Assembly: GCA_902798645.1 (NCBI GenBank)
Contig: CADBXV010000012.1
Coordinates: 1 to 33,086, forward strand
Source: an uncultured bacterium
GTDB lineage: Bacteria > Cyanobacteriota > Vampirovibrionia > Gastranaerophilales > Gastranaerophilaceae
Reading direction: 5' to 3'
Length of the DNA stretch: 33,086 bases
Shown: positions 14,481 through 23,682 of the stretch, one piece after another
How positions within the stretch are numbered: the first letter of the stretch is position 1
How the letters are laid out: the number at the start of each line of letters is the position of its first letter
Translations under genes and position numbers: made by a program
The notes under the pieces: generated by a model
What the model was told of the DNA's origin: nothing
What the model saw: the letters and a program-made list of their open reading frames with translations, nothing else
Databases searched by the model: none

Positions 14481-15818
14481 ATGAATTATGTTTATGGAAT
14501 TATTGATGCTTTGATAGTAGGTATTGTTTCCTATTTAATGTACAGCACTTTGCAACAATCCAATGTTTATTTGCTAATAATGGTGTTTTTCTCAGTGTTA
14601 GCTGTGCTTATAATACTTGGATCAAAGAAAGTTTATTCTGTTCGCAATTATAAATGTAAAGATTATTATACAATATTTGAAAGTGTAGCCGTTGCTTTTT
14701 CATTAATAACTGTAATCCTATTTGTGTTTGGTACAAACCCAATGTCAGTTATTATTACAGTGTTTAATGCAATACTTATATATTTGTTAATGGCTGTCAC
14801 AAGGCTGTTTGTTTCTTTAGTAAATAAAATATGCAGAAGAACGAAAAATGTACTAATTGTAGGTGCAGGTCAAGATGGTAAACTTATAGCGGAAGAAATT
14901 AGGCAAAGACCTGAATTAAAGCTTAATGTTGTCGGATTTCTTGATGATAACATGAATAATATAGAAGACGAAGATGCTTCGATTAATATTTTGGGTTTAA
15001 CTTGCGATTCAGAAGCTGTAATAAAAGATAATAACGTAAAATTAGTAATAATAGCGGTAAAATCTCGTATGGATTCGGATATTCTTACAGACTTGGTTAA
15101 GGGGATTCCTTTGGGTGTAAAAGTGTGGAGAATGTACAGATTTTACGAAAAAATTACTCAGAAGTATTTAGTGTCAAAAATGTCTGTAAATTGGCTTTTC
15201 TACGATTGTGTCAGAAGAAAAGCTTTGATATATGCGTCATTAAAAAGATTTTGCGATGTAATATTTTCAATCGCAATATTGTTAATTACTTCACCGTTAC
15301 TTTTGATATCAGCAATAGGGATAAAGCTTTCCGATCTAGGTCCGATTTTCTTTACGCAAACAAGAATGGGAAAATTCGGAAAGCCGTTTAAAATGATTAA
15401 ATTCAGAATTATGTATCAGGACAAAATTGCGGATGATTTTGATGATGATGTTAACGAGATTGCATCGGATGACCAGCGTATGATTCCTTTTTGCAAAATT
15501 TTGAGAAAATTCCATATAGACGAACTTCCTCAAATGATAAATGTTTTGAGGGGTGATATGAGCATAGTAGGTCCTCGTCCGGTAAGAGAAGAAGTTTATT
15601 ATGAAAATAAAGAAAGTATTCCATTCTGGGAATGCAGAAATTGGGTTAGACCCGGTTGGTGCGGCTGGCAGCAGCTTAATGTCAATGAACCGACACCGGA
15701 AGAACGTATAGGGTATGACTTATATTATATAAAACATCAAAACGTATTGTGGGAAATCTCAATATTCCTTAGATTTATCGGAAAAGTAATTGCTGGAAAA
15801 GCAAGGGGCGGTAAATAG
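14481..15818 (+). CDS. Polyprenyl-phosphate sugar-1-phosphate transferase (WcaJ/WbaP type)
   Basis: Starts assembly of a surface polysaccharide by moving a sugar-1-phosphate from a UDP-sugar to undecaprenyl phosphate at the inner membrane. Order of domains: four hydrophobic helices in residues 5-110, a nucleotide-binding-like fold beginning KNVLIVGAGQDG (122-133) with VVGFLDDN, then the catalytic bacterial-sugar-transferase domain from about 255: KRFCDVIFS, a re-entrant hydrophobic helix, KPFKMIKFRIM, LRKFHIDELPQMINVLRGDM, SIVGPRPVREE and WVRPGWCGWQQ. Length (445 aa) is normal for the long form. No glycosyltransferases, Wzx or Wzy are adjacent, so the polymer it starts is encoded elsewhere. 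AGGAG precedes the ATG. Confidence 0.94.
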   Translation: MNYVYGIIDALIVGIVSYLMYSTLQQSNVYLLIMVFFSVLAVLIILGSKKVYSVRNYKCKDYYTIFESVAVAFSLITVILFVFGTNPMSVIITVFNAILIYLLMAVTRLFVSLVNKICRRTKNVLIVGAGQDGKLIAEEIRQRPELKLNVVGFLDDNMNNIEDEDASINILGLTCDSEAVIKDNNVKLVIIAVKSRMDSDILTDLVKGIPLGVKVWRMYRFYEKITQKYLVSKMSVNWLFYDCVRRKALIYASLKRFCDVIFSIAILLITSPLLLISAIGIKLSDLGPIFFTQTRMGKFGKPFKMIKFRIMYQDKIADDFDDDVNEIASDDQRMIPFCKILRKFHIDELPQMINVLRGDMSIVGPRPVREEVYYENKESIPFWECRNWVRPGWCGWQQLNVNEPTPEERIGYDLYYIKHQNVLWEISIFLRFIGKVIAGKARGGK

Positions 15819-15966
15819 CAGGTGTTAATTTGTAAATATTGAGGCATGAACTTTCAGTAAAACTACCTTTTAATAGGACTTTTGATGGGAAGGAATGTTT
15901 AATTAATGTATCAATTTAATATTTATTGCATTTCCCCCTACGCACTAAAGTCAACCAAAATATATC

Positions 15967-16010
15967 GGTAGACTAAAGTCTACCCTACTTTTTGAGATTC
16001 TCAAAATCTC
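15967..16010. repeat. Pair of palindromic hairpins upstream of the methionine synthase gene
   Basis: GGTAGACT/AGTCTACC (15967-15984) is an 8-bp perfect palindrome. TTTTGAGA/TCTCAAAA (15990-16006) follows and overlaps an alternative GAGATT/AATCTC hairpin (15994-16010). A related CACTAAAGTCAACC lies just upstream. These may be a terminator array for the sugar transferase transcript or a dispersed intergenic repeat. Confidence 0.5.
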
Positions 16011-16057
16011 TGTTCTTTCTCCTTAAATCGACTGTTTTTTTACAATCATATTTTTAG

Positions 16058-16063
16058 TATAAT
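16058..16063 (+). promoter_or_regulatory. -10 box of the yitJ-type gene (leaderless arrangement)
   Basis: TTAGTATAAT, then six bases (AGGAAT) and the ATG at 16070. The AGGA motif is only 2 bases from the ATG and would lie upstream of the implied transcription start. Confidence 0.55.
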
Positions 16064-16069
16064 AGGAAT

Positions 16070-17905
16070 ATGGATAAGAAGAATATAATAGAGAAGATGA
16101 ATGAAACACCTCTTGTCTTTGACGGTGCTATGGGTACTGTTATGTATGAAAAAGGTGTTTTTATTAATGCTTGTTTTGATGAATTGAATTTAACAAGACC
16201 TGATTTTATAAAATCAATTCACAAAGAATATGTTGAATCAGGGTGTGATGTTATACTTACAAATACTTTCGGCGCAAGCAAGTTTAAGCTGGAAAAATAC
16301 GGTTTATCTGATAAAGTTTATGATATTAATTATGCCGGTGCAAAACTTGCCAGTGAAGTTGCCGGACAAAATATTTATGTGTTGGGAAGTGTAGGTCCCT
16401 GTTTAGGGAAAGGGGCATCTTTAACGGTTGAAAATGTTGATTTATTAAAAGAAAACTACGAATTACAGATAAAAGGTTTATATGATGGCGGTGTTGACGG
16501 TATAATACTTGAAACACAGCACAATTTGGAAGAAGTTGATTTAGCATCAAAAATAATTAAAAAATATGACTTGCCTTTGATTGTATCCATTGCTTGCAGA
16601 AAAGAAAAAGAAACTTTGAGCGGGTTGAACATAAAAGAAGCGATAAAGATTTTGGATAAAAATGATAACATAGATGCAGTAGGATTGAATTGTATTATAG
16701 GGCCTCACGCAATGCTTTCAGTGCTTGAGGATGTGATTAATCTAACCTCAAAACCTTTTGTTGCCGAACCGAATGCAGGACATCCTCAAAATGTTGACGG
16801 CAGAATGATATATATGTCCACACCGGAATATTTTACGACTTATGCTCAAAATTATATAAGACTGGGTGTAAGAGGTATAGGCGGATGCTGCGGAACGACA
16901 CCAAAGCACATCAGTGAAATGGCTAAAACCGTAAAAGCTTTGACAGGTGTAAAAAAACACGTTCATATTGATAAAATACAAGATTCAGAAATTTGTGATA
17001 TAAAAGTAACACCGAAGGAAGAAAAAAGTGCATTTGCAAAAAAAATGTTTTCCGGTGAAAAAGTTATTACAATGGAGATTACACCTCCTCGTTCCGTATT
17101 ATTGAATTCACTTTTGGATAAGGTAAAAGAGAGTAAAAATGCAGGAATAGATGCTATAAATATTCCGGACGGGCCGAGAGCAAGCTCAAGAATATCTTCT
17201 CTTGTTACCGCAATAATGATTGAAAAAGAAGTCGGCATAGAAACTATTTTGCATTATTGTTGCAGGGACAGAAACCTTATAGGGATGCAATCAGATTTGC
17301 TTGGTGGATTTGCTGCAGGTTTAAAAAATTATTTGATAATAACCGGTGATCCTCCAAAACTCGGTGATTATCCCGGAGCAACGGCTGTATTTGATATAGA
17401 TGCCGTAGGCTTAACAAAGGTTGTCCATAATCTTAATCGAGGGGTTGATATAGCAGGTAATATTATTAATCCTCCTACTTCAATATTAATAGGCGTCGGT
17501 GCAAACCCTTGTGCTGTTGATATTGATAAAGAGCTGGAACATTTTTATAACAAATTTAATGCAGGAGCAGAATACGCAATTACACAACCTGTTTTTGAAC
17601 CGAGTGCATTGTTATCTTTTATGGAAAAAGCTCAAAAAAGAGGCATCGCCCTTCCGATAGTGGCAGGGATTTGGCCTTTGGTATCTCTTAAGAATGCTTT
17701 GTTTCTAAAAAACGAAGTTCCGGGTGTTGTTGTACCGGATTCGATTATTGAAAAAATGGAAAAGGCAAAAACTAAAGAAGACGGTATTAAGTATGGTGTG
17801 GAAATCTCTCACGATATAAAAGAAAAAATAAGTTCTTACGTAAACGGTTATCAGATAAGCGCACCGTTTGGTAAAGTCGAGATTGCTTTAGAGGTTATTA
17901 AATAA
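16070..17905 (+). CDS. yitJ: Bifunctional homocysteine S-methyltransferase / methylenetetrahydrofolate reductase (YitJ type)
   Basis: Two domains in one 611-aa chain. Residues 1 to about 290 are a homocysteine S-methyltransferase: DGAMGTVMYEKG near the start, NTFGASKFKLEKYGL, and zinc-binding Cys in GLNCIIGP and GGCCGTTPKHI. From about 315 an MTHFR domain (MEITPPRS, ITGDPPKLGDYPGATAVFD, ITQPVFEP) reduces methylene-THF. Together they would make methyl-THF and pass a methyl group to homocysteine, giving methionine. No B12-binding module is fused. cysE converges on it with a 3-base gap; ahcY and cysK are within 5 kb, so sulfur amino acid metabolism is locally grouped. No S-box riboswitch precedes it; the leaderless start leaves no room for one. 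Confidence 0.94.
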   Translation: MDKKNIIEKMNETPLVFDGAMGTVMYEKGVFINACFDELNLTRPDFIKSIHKEYVESGCDVILTNTFGASKFKLEKYGLSDKVYDINYAGAKLASEVAGQNIYVLGSVGPCLGKGASLTVENVDLLKENYELQIKGLYDGGVDGIILETQHNLEEVDLASKIIKKYDLPLIVSIACRKEKETLSGLNIKEAIKILDKNDNIDAVGLNCIIGPHAMLSVLEDVINLTSKPFVAEPNAGHPQNVDGRMIYMSTPEYFTTYAQNYIRLGVRGIGGCCGTTPKHISEMAKTVKALTGVKKHVHIDKIQDSEICDIKVTPKEEKSAFAKKMFSGEKVITMEITPPRSVLLNSLLDKVKESKNAGIDAINIPDGPRASSRISSLVTAIMIEKEVGIETILHYCCRDRNLIGMQSDLLGGFAAGLKNYLIITGDPPKLGDYPGATAVFDIDAVGLTKVVHNLNRGVDIAGNIINPPTSILIGVGANPCAVDIDKELEHFYNKFNAGAEYAITQPVFEPSALLSFMEKAQKRGIALPIVAGIWPLVSLKNALFLKNEVPGVVVPDSIIEKMEKAKTKEDGIKYGVEISHDIKEKISSYVNGYQISAPFGKVEIALEVIK

Positions 17906-17908
17906 TAT

Positions 17909-18544
17909 CTAATTGATTTTTTGTTTTAATTCTTGAAGTTCGTATTTTAGCCTGTTAAGTTCACATGTAATAGGATCAGGAATTCTGTTATGCATAAGAA
18001 TTCCGTCGTCATTAACAATTTTTTGCTGAACTACACGTCCAGGCACACCAACAACAGTGCAATTATCAGGAACATTGTCAATTACAACAGAGCCTGCTCC
18101 GATTCTTACATTATCGCCAATTTTAATATTTCCCAAAACTTTGGCTCCTGCACCTATTATGACATTGTTTCCGATTGTTGGGTGGCGTTTTCCGTGTTCT
18201 GAACCTGTACCGCCTAAAGTTACCTGTTGATAAATAAGTACATCATCACCAATTATTGTTGTTTCTCCGATTACAACACCCTCTCCGTGATCTATGAAAA
18301 ATCGCTTTCCTATTCTTGCTTTCGGGTGAATTTCTATTCCTGTTATAATTCTTGTAAGATAAGAAATATATCTTGGTAAAAACGGAATTTTCCAATATGC
18401 AAGCTTATGCGCAATTCTGTGGGATAAAAGCGCCTGAAATCCGGGGTAACAAAAGATAACTTCCGCAAGATTATTCGCAGCAGGGTCTTTTTCGTAAATT
18501 ACTTTTATATCTTCTTTTATTTTATTTAATGCACGTACTAGCAT
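17909..18544 (-). CDS. cysE: Serine O-acetyltransferase
   Basis: Uses acetyl-CoA and serine to make O-acetylserine, the substrate of CysK. The left-handed beta-helix hexapeptide repeats run from about residue 70 ([23 protein letters not shown]) through [29 protein letters not shown] to VVGVPGRVV. The catalytic His residues are in DHGEG and KRHP. At 211 aa it is the short (EpsC-like) form. The C-terminus does not end in the classical Ile tail but continues into a helical segment ending LQELKQKIN, so binding to CysK through a terminal Ile cannot be assumed. TATAAT is at 18576-18581, and AAAGG precedes the ATG by 5 bases. Confidence 0.95.
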   Translation of the reverse strand: MLVRALNKIKEDIKVIYEKDPAANNLAEVIFCYPGFQALLSHRIAHKLAYWKIPFLPRYISYLTRIITGIEIHPKARIGKRFFIDHGEGVVIGETTIIGDDVLIYQQVTLGGTGSEHGKRHPTIGNNVIIGAGAKVLGNIKIGDNVRIGAGSVVIDNVPDNCTVVGVPGRVVQQKIVNDDGILMHNRIPDPITCELNRLKYELQELKQKIN

Positions 18545-18575
18545 GTAAACCTTTTATTAATATTTAGACAATAAA

Positions 18576-18581
18576 ATTATA
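18576..18581 (-). promoter_or_regulatory. -10 box of cysE
   Basis: GATATAAT on the minus strand, 31 bases before the cysE ATG, leaving a short leader with an AAAGG ribosome binding site. Confidence 0.5.
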
Positions 18582-18650
18582 TCAAATACTTTTTTATCTT
18601 CAATAAGATAGTTATACAAGTATTTGATTTTTACGCTTTTGAATACAAAA

Positions 18651-18842
18651 CTACTCTAAATTTTTTAGAGCATATTCGCAACATTGCACGACTAAGTTGT
18701 TTAGCGAAACACCTTTATTTTGTGCAATAGTTTGCATCCGTTCTAAAAGCTCAGCAGGTAATCGAAATGTTTTATTTTTCATTTCTATTTTTTCAATTTT
18801 AAATTTGTTTTTCATACATTTCATTTTATGTATAATCAACAT
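18651..18842 (-). CDS. Small ribbon-helix-helix (Arc/CopG-like) DNA-binding protein
   Basis: The core KTFRLPAELLERMQTIAQNKGVSLNNLVVQCCEYAL fits the beta-strand then two-helix layout of ribbon-helix-helix repressors, with the FRLP strand that inserts in the major groove. The longest frame (63 aa) starts at 18842 with AAGGTG about 9 bases upstream; a shorter start at an internal Met just before the core (MKNKTFRL) is also possible, and the basic 20-residue N-terminus would then be absent. It is divergent from the exported-protein gene at 18925, whose promoter it may control, or it may be the antitoxin-like partner of a missing toxin; no toxin gene is visible next to it. Confidence 0.65.
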   Translation of the reverse strand: MLIIHKMKCMKNKFKIEKIEMKNKTFRLPAELLERMQTIAQNKGVSLNNLVVQCCEYALKNLE

Positions 18843-18868
18843 TTATTTATACACCTTATTATTACACA

Positions 18869-18897
18869 TTGATTAATATTGTAAATTGCACTATAAT
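18869..18897 (+). promoter_or_regulatory. Promoter of the exported-protein gene
   Basis: TTGATT (18869-18874), exactly 17 bases, then TATAAT (18892-18897). It is followed by AAGGAG and the ATG at 18925. Confidence 0.65.
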
Positions 18898-18924
18898 ACA
18901 AAGTGTGATTATAAGGAGAATTGT

Positions 18925-19395
18925 ATGAAAAAATTTATTACTGCAGTATTATTAACTTTCGTTTTACATTTACAAGTGTATTCTGAAGTAGTACCGCAAG
19001 GAACTTTAGTAGTGGTTCAGCCTCAAAAAATAATAGATGCTGATGATGTAAAACAGGGTGATACGGTAAAATTCAACATAATTCAGCCTGTAAAAGTTAA
19101 TAAAGAAGTGGTATTTAAGACCGGAATAGAAGTTTCAGGCAAAGTTACCAAAAAAAGAAATAACGGAATATTAGGAATTCCGGGAGAAATAACTATAAGT
19201 GAATTTCAAATTATTACACAAAATAATGACATAATAAGATTAACCGGAACAATCAGTGATAAAGGCGATAACAGATATTGGGCTAACATAGGCTGGTTTT
19301 TTGTATTTCCGTTATTGTTTATCAAAGGTAACGATGGCAAAATATTTCCGAATACAACCCACATGTTATATACGGCAGAAGACTACAGTTTATAG
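18925..19395 (+). CDS. Exported protein of unknown function, predicted beta-rich
   Basis: The ATG at 18925 is chosen because AAGGAG lies 8 bases before it and it begins a clear signal peptide (MKKFITAVLLTFVLHLQVYS, likely cleaved near residue 20); the longer frame starting at 18886 overlaps the -10 box. The mature protein (about 136 aa) has the pattern VVPQGTLVVVQ... DDVKQGDTVKFNI... VNKEVVFKTGIEVSGKV... PGEITISEFQI... LTGTIS, which matches a widespread family of exported beta-barrel-like proteins where a variable or essential factor is described as tolerable at a fixed level; no enzymatic motif is seen. It may be periplasmic or surface-attached. It converges with cysK, 15 bases apart. Confidence 0.75.
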   Translation: MKKFITAVLLTFVLHLQVYSEVVPQGTLVVVQPQKIIDADDVKQGDTVKFNIIQPVKVNKEVVFKTGIEVSGKVTKKRNNGILGIPGEITISEFQIITQNNDIIRLTGTISDKGDNRYWANIGWFFVFPLLFIKGNDGKIFPNTTHMLYTAEDYSL

Positions 19396-19410
19396 TAATT
19401 TTTATAAATA

Positions 19411-20277
19411 CTACCAAACCGATAAATACCGTTCTCCGCTATCAGGAACGATTGATACAATTAATTTTTGCGGATATTTTTTGGAAAGTTCTTTTGAGGC
19501 ATAAAGATTTGCCCCTGCGCTTATTCCGCAAAAAATTCCATGCTGCTTAGCAAGTTCTTTTGCTGTTTCTATAGCATCATCTCCTTTCACGGTAATAATT
19601 CCGTCTAAATTGTGACTTTTGCAGATATCAGGAATGAAGTTTGCACCGATTCCCTGAATTTTATGCGCCCCTGCAATTCCTTGAGTAAATAAAGGACTTT
19701 CTTTCGGCTCAACACCATACACAAGAGCTTCGGGGAAATATGTTTTTATACCGCAAGCCGTACCGCCTGTACCTATTCCTGCTGCAACAACAACTTCTCT
19801 ATCTCCTACTGCTTCTTTTATTTCACGTGCGGTTTGTTCGTGTGCTTTTGGGTTATCAGGATTTGCAAACTGCATTGGGATATAACTGTTTTTATACTCT
19901 TGCCTTAATTCGTTTGCTTTATCAACCGCTCCTTGCATGCCATTTTCTTTTGGTGTTAAAACAAGTTCTGCACCATAGGCTGAAATTGATTTTCTTCGCT
20001 CAACAGACATGCTCTCCGGCATGCAAATAATTATTCTCAAACCCAAAACCGCACAACACATTGCAAGTCCGATTCCCGTATTACCGCTGGTTGGCTCTAT
20101 TATTACCGTATCTTTATTAATCTCTCCTCTTTCAATCGCTCCTTTAAGCATAGAGTATGATGCCCTGTCTTTGATTGAATTGGAAGGATTGTAGTATTCG
20201 AGTTTCAGACAGATATTATCTGAATATTTAACTATGGGTGTATTTCCTATCAGTTCAAGTACATTATTATAAATCAT
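19411..20277 (-). CDS. cysK: Cysteine synthase (O-acetylserine sulfhydrylase)
   Basis: PLP enzyme that makes cysteine from O-acetylserine and sulfide. The PLP lysine is K36 in NPSNSIKDRAS. The substrate loop PTSGNTGIGLA lies near residues 62-72, and the phosphate-binding GIGTGGTACGI follows near 170, with VVPDSGERYLS at the C-terminus. At 288 aa it is slightly shorter than the usual ~305, mostly by loss of the C-terminal tail. Ribosome binding site AGAGGAT is 8 bases before the ATG. A near-perfect palindrome overlaps its -10 region, suggesting repressor control. CysE, which makes its substrate, is on the same strand 0.9 kb downstream but has its own promoter. Confidence 0.95.
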   Translation of the reverse strand: MIYNNVLELIGNTPIVKYSDNICLKLEYYNPSNSIKDRASYSMLKGAIERGEINKDTVIIEPTSGNTGIGLAMCCAVLGLRIIICMPESMSVERRKSISAYGAELVLTPKENGMQGAVDKANELRQEYKNSYIPMQFANPDNPKAHEQTAREIKEAVGDREVVVAAGIGTGGTACGIKTYFPEALVYGVEPKESPLFTQGIAGAHKIQGIGANFIPDICKSHNLDGIITVKGDDAIETAKELAKQHGIFCGISAGANLYASKELSKKYPQKLIVSIVPDSGERYLSVW

Positions 20278-20294
20278 ATGTAAATCCTCTTTCT

Positions 20295-20315
20295 TAATCA
20301 GATTATCTGATTATA
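20295..20315 (-). promoter_or_regulatory. cysK promoter -10 box overlapping a 19-bp perfect palindrome (likely operator)
   Basis: TAATCAGATTATCTGATTA (20295-20313) is a perfect inverted repeat around a central T. It overlaps the minus-strand TATAAT at 20310-20315 and covers the probable transcription start, the usual place of a repressor site. It does not match NtcA, SufR or LexA sites as I know them. Confidence 0.6.
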
Positions 20316-20440
20316 ATTTCATCATATTATTTAGTATATAAGTAAAATGGTTAAATTTTAACAGTTTGTAAATAAAGATATAGGTTAGTTAAAAAGAAAT
20401 AGCAAAATTTTTTATTTTTTTGTTTTTTTTATATAATATG

Positions 20441-20542
20441 ATGAACATTCAAACCGGGACTTTTTCACGATGTCATCAATATTTAGATAGCATCGGAAAA
20501 ATTAATCAACAAAGTGTTAAAGAATTACCTAAAGATTTATAA
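20441..20542 (+). pseudogene. Short frame (33 aa), possible gene remnant
   Basis: MNIQTGTFSRCHQYLDSIGK opens right after a TATAAT box (20432-20437) and ends at a TAA. Directly past the stop the same frame continues KANAKSKSK before the next stop, as if one codon had mutated in a longer ancestor. Protein-like in composition, but no ribosome binding site and no similarity I can name. The remaining part of the 20316-20635 gap shows nothing else. Confidence 0.25.
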
Positions 20543-20635
20543 AAAGCGAACGCAAAAAGCAAGAGCAAATAGTAGAATCTTTAATAAAAAACAAGAAATA
20601 AGAAATAATAATATTTTTGTGCTATTCTCTTGTAT

Positions 20636-20800
20636 ATGCAAGTAGTTTCAGAATTAGTTGAGATAAAAAATAACGGTAATCCGACTACCGAATATATTGA
20701 AAAAGAGTTAACAAAACTAAACATTAGCCCTTTAAGATGGGCTATTGTTGATGTTAATGATACAATATACAAAGTAAGCGCAGCAAATTTAAAGGAGTAA
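20636..20800 (+). CDS. Unknown small protein (54 aa) directly upstream of ahcY
   Basis: A short frame, MQVVSELVEIKNNGN to SAANLKE, with balanced composition and a predicted beta-alpha-beta feel (IEKELTKLNISPLRWAIVDVND). It ends 8 bases before ahcY, and its last codons (AAGGAG) double as the ahcY ribosome binding site, so the two genes are very likely translated from one mRNA. A TATTCT box seven bases upstream of its ATG suggests another leaderless start. No known domain is recognised; a role in S-adenosylhomocysteine metabolism is only guilt by association. Confidence 0.55.
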   Translation: MQVVSELVEIKNNGNPTTEYIEKELTKLNISPLRWAIVDVNDTIYKVSAANLKE

Positions 20801-20805
20801 AATAA

Positions 20806-22074
<1,269 letters not shown>

Positions 22075-22111
22075 AATAAAAATTGTATTTATATATAATG
22101 TTACAGAACAG

Positions 22112-22151
22112 AAAAAGTATTTGTCGGGTTATACCTGACAAATACTTTTTT
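22112..22151 (+). terminator. Long Rho-independent terminator of ahcY
   Basis: A 14-bp perfect stem AAAAAGTATTTGTC/GACAAATACTTTTT, extended inward by G-T and GGT/ACC pairs, with a T-run. It is symmetrical and may act on both strands. Confidence 0.92.
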
Positions 22152-22257
22152 AAGAATCATCCCTCTTTCCTGTTCTTTCCCAAGGAAAAATAGCAATTTG
22201 TTTATCTGTTGAGATAATTCAGTTCCAAATAAGTTTTCTAAAAACTCAAAAAAAAAT

Positions 22258-22297
22258 TTACACAAAGGCAAACTCCTGCAGCATAAAGTTGCAGGAG
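22258..22297 (-). terminator. Terminator downstream of flagellin
   Basis: On the minus strand CTCCTGCA/TGCAGGAG forms a perfect 8-bp stem with a 9-base loop, followed by TTTGCCTTTG and then a long T-run. It lies 55 bases past the flagellin stop. Confidence 0.7.
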
Positions 22298-22351
22298 CTA
22301 TTGAAAGGACCTTTATTATATATTTAAATAGTTGGTTCTGTTTGCTTTTTA

Positions 22352-23467
22352 CTATATCAAATTCAAAGCAATTGATGGCATTTGGTTTGCTGTTGACAAC
22401 AATGTTGCCGTTGATTGTTGAAGAATTTGGTACTTGATGTAAGACGAAGATGATACTGCTACATCAGCATCCTTAATTGTTGAATTAGCTTCAGTTAAGT
22501 TTTCTCTTTGTACGTCAGTAGATGCAATAGCTGAATCTAATCTGTTCATATATGCACCTATTTTAGTACATCTTAGTGAAATGTTATCAATTGCTTCATC
22601 AATAAATGTAATAAATTCACGAGCGGATGAGTCATTTCTATAAATCGCATTACACATGTTTGTGATTGTAACTATTTTAGAAGTACCCATTGTTTCATAA
22701 TTAACAATATTACCTTGATCTACAACGTGATTTTCTGCAAGTGCAGCTGTTAAAGCTGATTCATATGAACCAGGCAAGTATTGAATTTCACCGTTAACTT
22801 TAATCGGTTTGCCGTTTGCATCAAGTTGTCTTGCCCTATATTCGTATGTTGTTTCACCAGCATCGTAGTTAAGGTTTATATAACCAGGTCTTGATTTGCT
22901 TACATTATCAGTATTTGATTTAAAACCAAATATAACAGTTGATTTTGCACTGTCAAACAAGAATGCATCCATTTTAATAACGCATCTTTTGTCAGAATAT
23001 AAACCAACTTGGAGGTTTATATCTGTTTGTCTTGAACCGTCAAGCAAGTATGTATCATTGAAGTCAGTAATTTCACAAAGACGATTAATTTCATCCATTC
23101 TTTGTTGAACTTCAAGATTTAACGCATCTAATGATGCGGAACCGTAAGTTCCGTTCGCTGCTTGCATAGTCAAGTCACGAATTCTTTGTAAATAATCATT
23201 GATGATATCAAGAACACCTTCCTGAGTAGTTAACATATCTAAACCCATTTGTGCATTCATCTCAATGATGTCATAGCCGTTAATTTTTGCTTCCATGCCG
23301 GCTGATACGGCGTAACCGGCTGCGTCATCTTTTGCTGAATTAATTCTGAAGCCTGTAGATAACTGCTCCATTGCAGTATTCATTCCTTTTGTAGCAGACT
23401 TCAAATACTTTTGACAGGTCAATGACGCAAGGTTTGTGTTGATTGTAATTGCTGCTGTCGCTGCCAT
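22352..23467 (-). CDS. fliC: Flagellin
   Basis: Filament subunit of 371 aa, exported by the flagellar type III apparatus. The N-terminal D0/D1 region is clear: ITINTNLASL, QLSTGFRINSAKDDAAGYAV, then LQRIRDLTMQAANGTYG, with the Q-R-x-R core of the TLR5-recognised helix largely kept. The C-terminal D1/D0 region has IGAYMNRLDSAI, IKDADVAV and YQILQQSTATLLSTANQMP. The middle (about 170-280) is a short variable domain. It carries five Cys (18, 131, 162, 272, 300), unusual for bacterial flagellins. A near-perfect sigma-28 promoter and AAAGGA ribosome binding site precede it, and a terminator follows: a single-gene transcript. No fliS, fliD or other flagellar gene is nearby. Confidence 0.96.
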   Translation of the reverse strand: MAATAAITINTNLASLTCQKYLKSATKGMNTAMEQLSTGFRINSAKDDAAGYAVSAGMEAKINGYDIIEMNAQMGLDMLTTQEGVLDIINDYLQRIRDLTMQAANGTYGSASLDALNLEVQQRMDEINRLCEITDFNDTYLLDGSRQTDINLQVGLYSDKRCVIKMDAFLFDSAKSTVIFGFKSNTDNVSKSRPGYINLNYDAGETTYEYRARQLDANGKPIKVNGEIQYLPGSYESALTAALAENHVVDQGNIVNYETMGTSKIVTITNMCNAIYRNDSSAREFITFIDEAIDNISLRCTKIGAYMNRLDSAIASTDVQRENLTEANSTIKDADVAVSSSSYIKYQILQQSTATLLSTANQMPSIALNLI

Positions 23468-23512
23468 AATAAATTTCCTTTCAATAAATTTATAATTTGC
23501 CTTTCATTTTTG

Positions 23513-23539
23513 TTATCGGCAAAATAAATTCGAACTTTA
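23513..23539 (-). promoter_or_regulatory. Sigma-28 promoter of flagellin
   Basis: TAAAGTTC, 11 bases, GCCGATAA on the minus strand: a single mismatch to TAAAGTTT-N11-GCCGATAA. It lies 46 bases before the ATG. Confidence 0.93.
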
Positions 23540-23668
23540 CAACTTTAGTTATAGAATCCTCCATTTGATGTAGGAAACAGGCTGAAAGCATTGTTAATAG
23601 AGTAATTTATTCTTTAAAAAAATTACTTTTTTTTCTGATTATTCAAACTATCTGCAACTAAAGTTGTA
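23538..23668. repeat. 13-bp inverted repeat flanking the flagellin upstream region
   Basis: TACAACTTTAGTT (23538-23550) and its exact reverse complement AACTAAAGTTGTA (23656-23668) are 105 bases apart. The first copy abuts the sigma-28 -35 box; the second sits between dacB and flagellin and is itself partly palindromic (CAACT-AA-AGTTG). Confidence 0.55.
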
Positions 23669-23682
23669 GATTTTAATTTACA

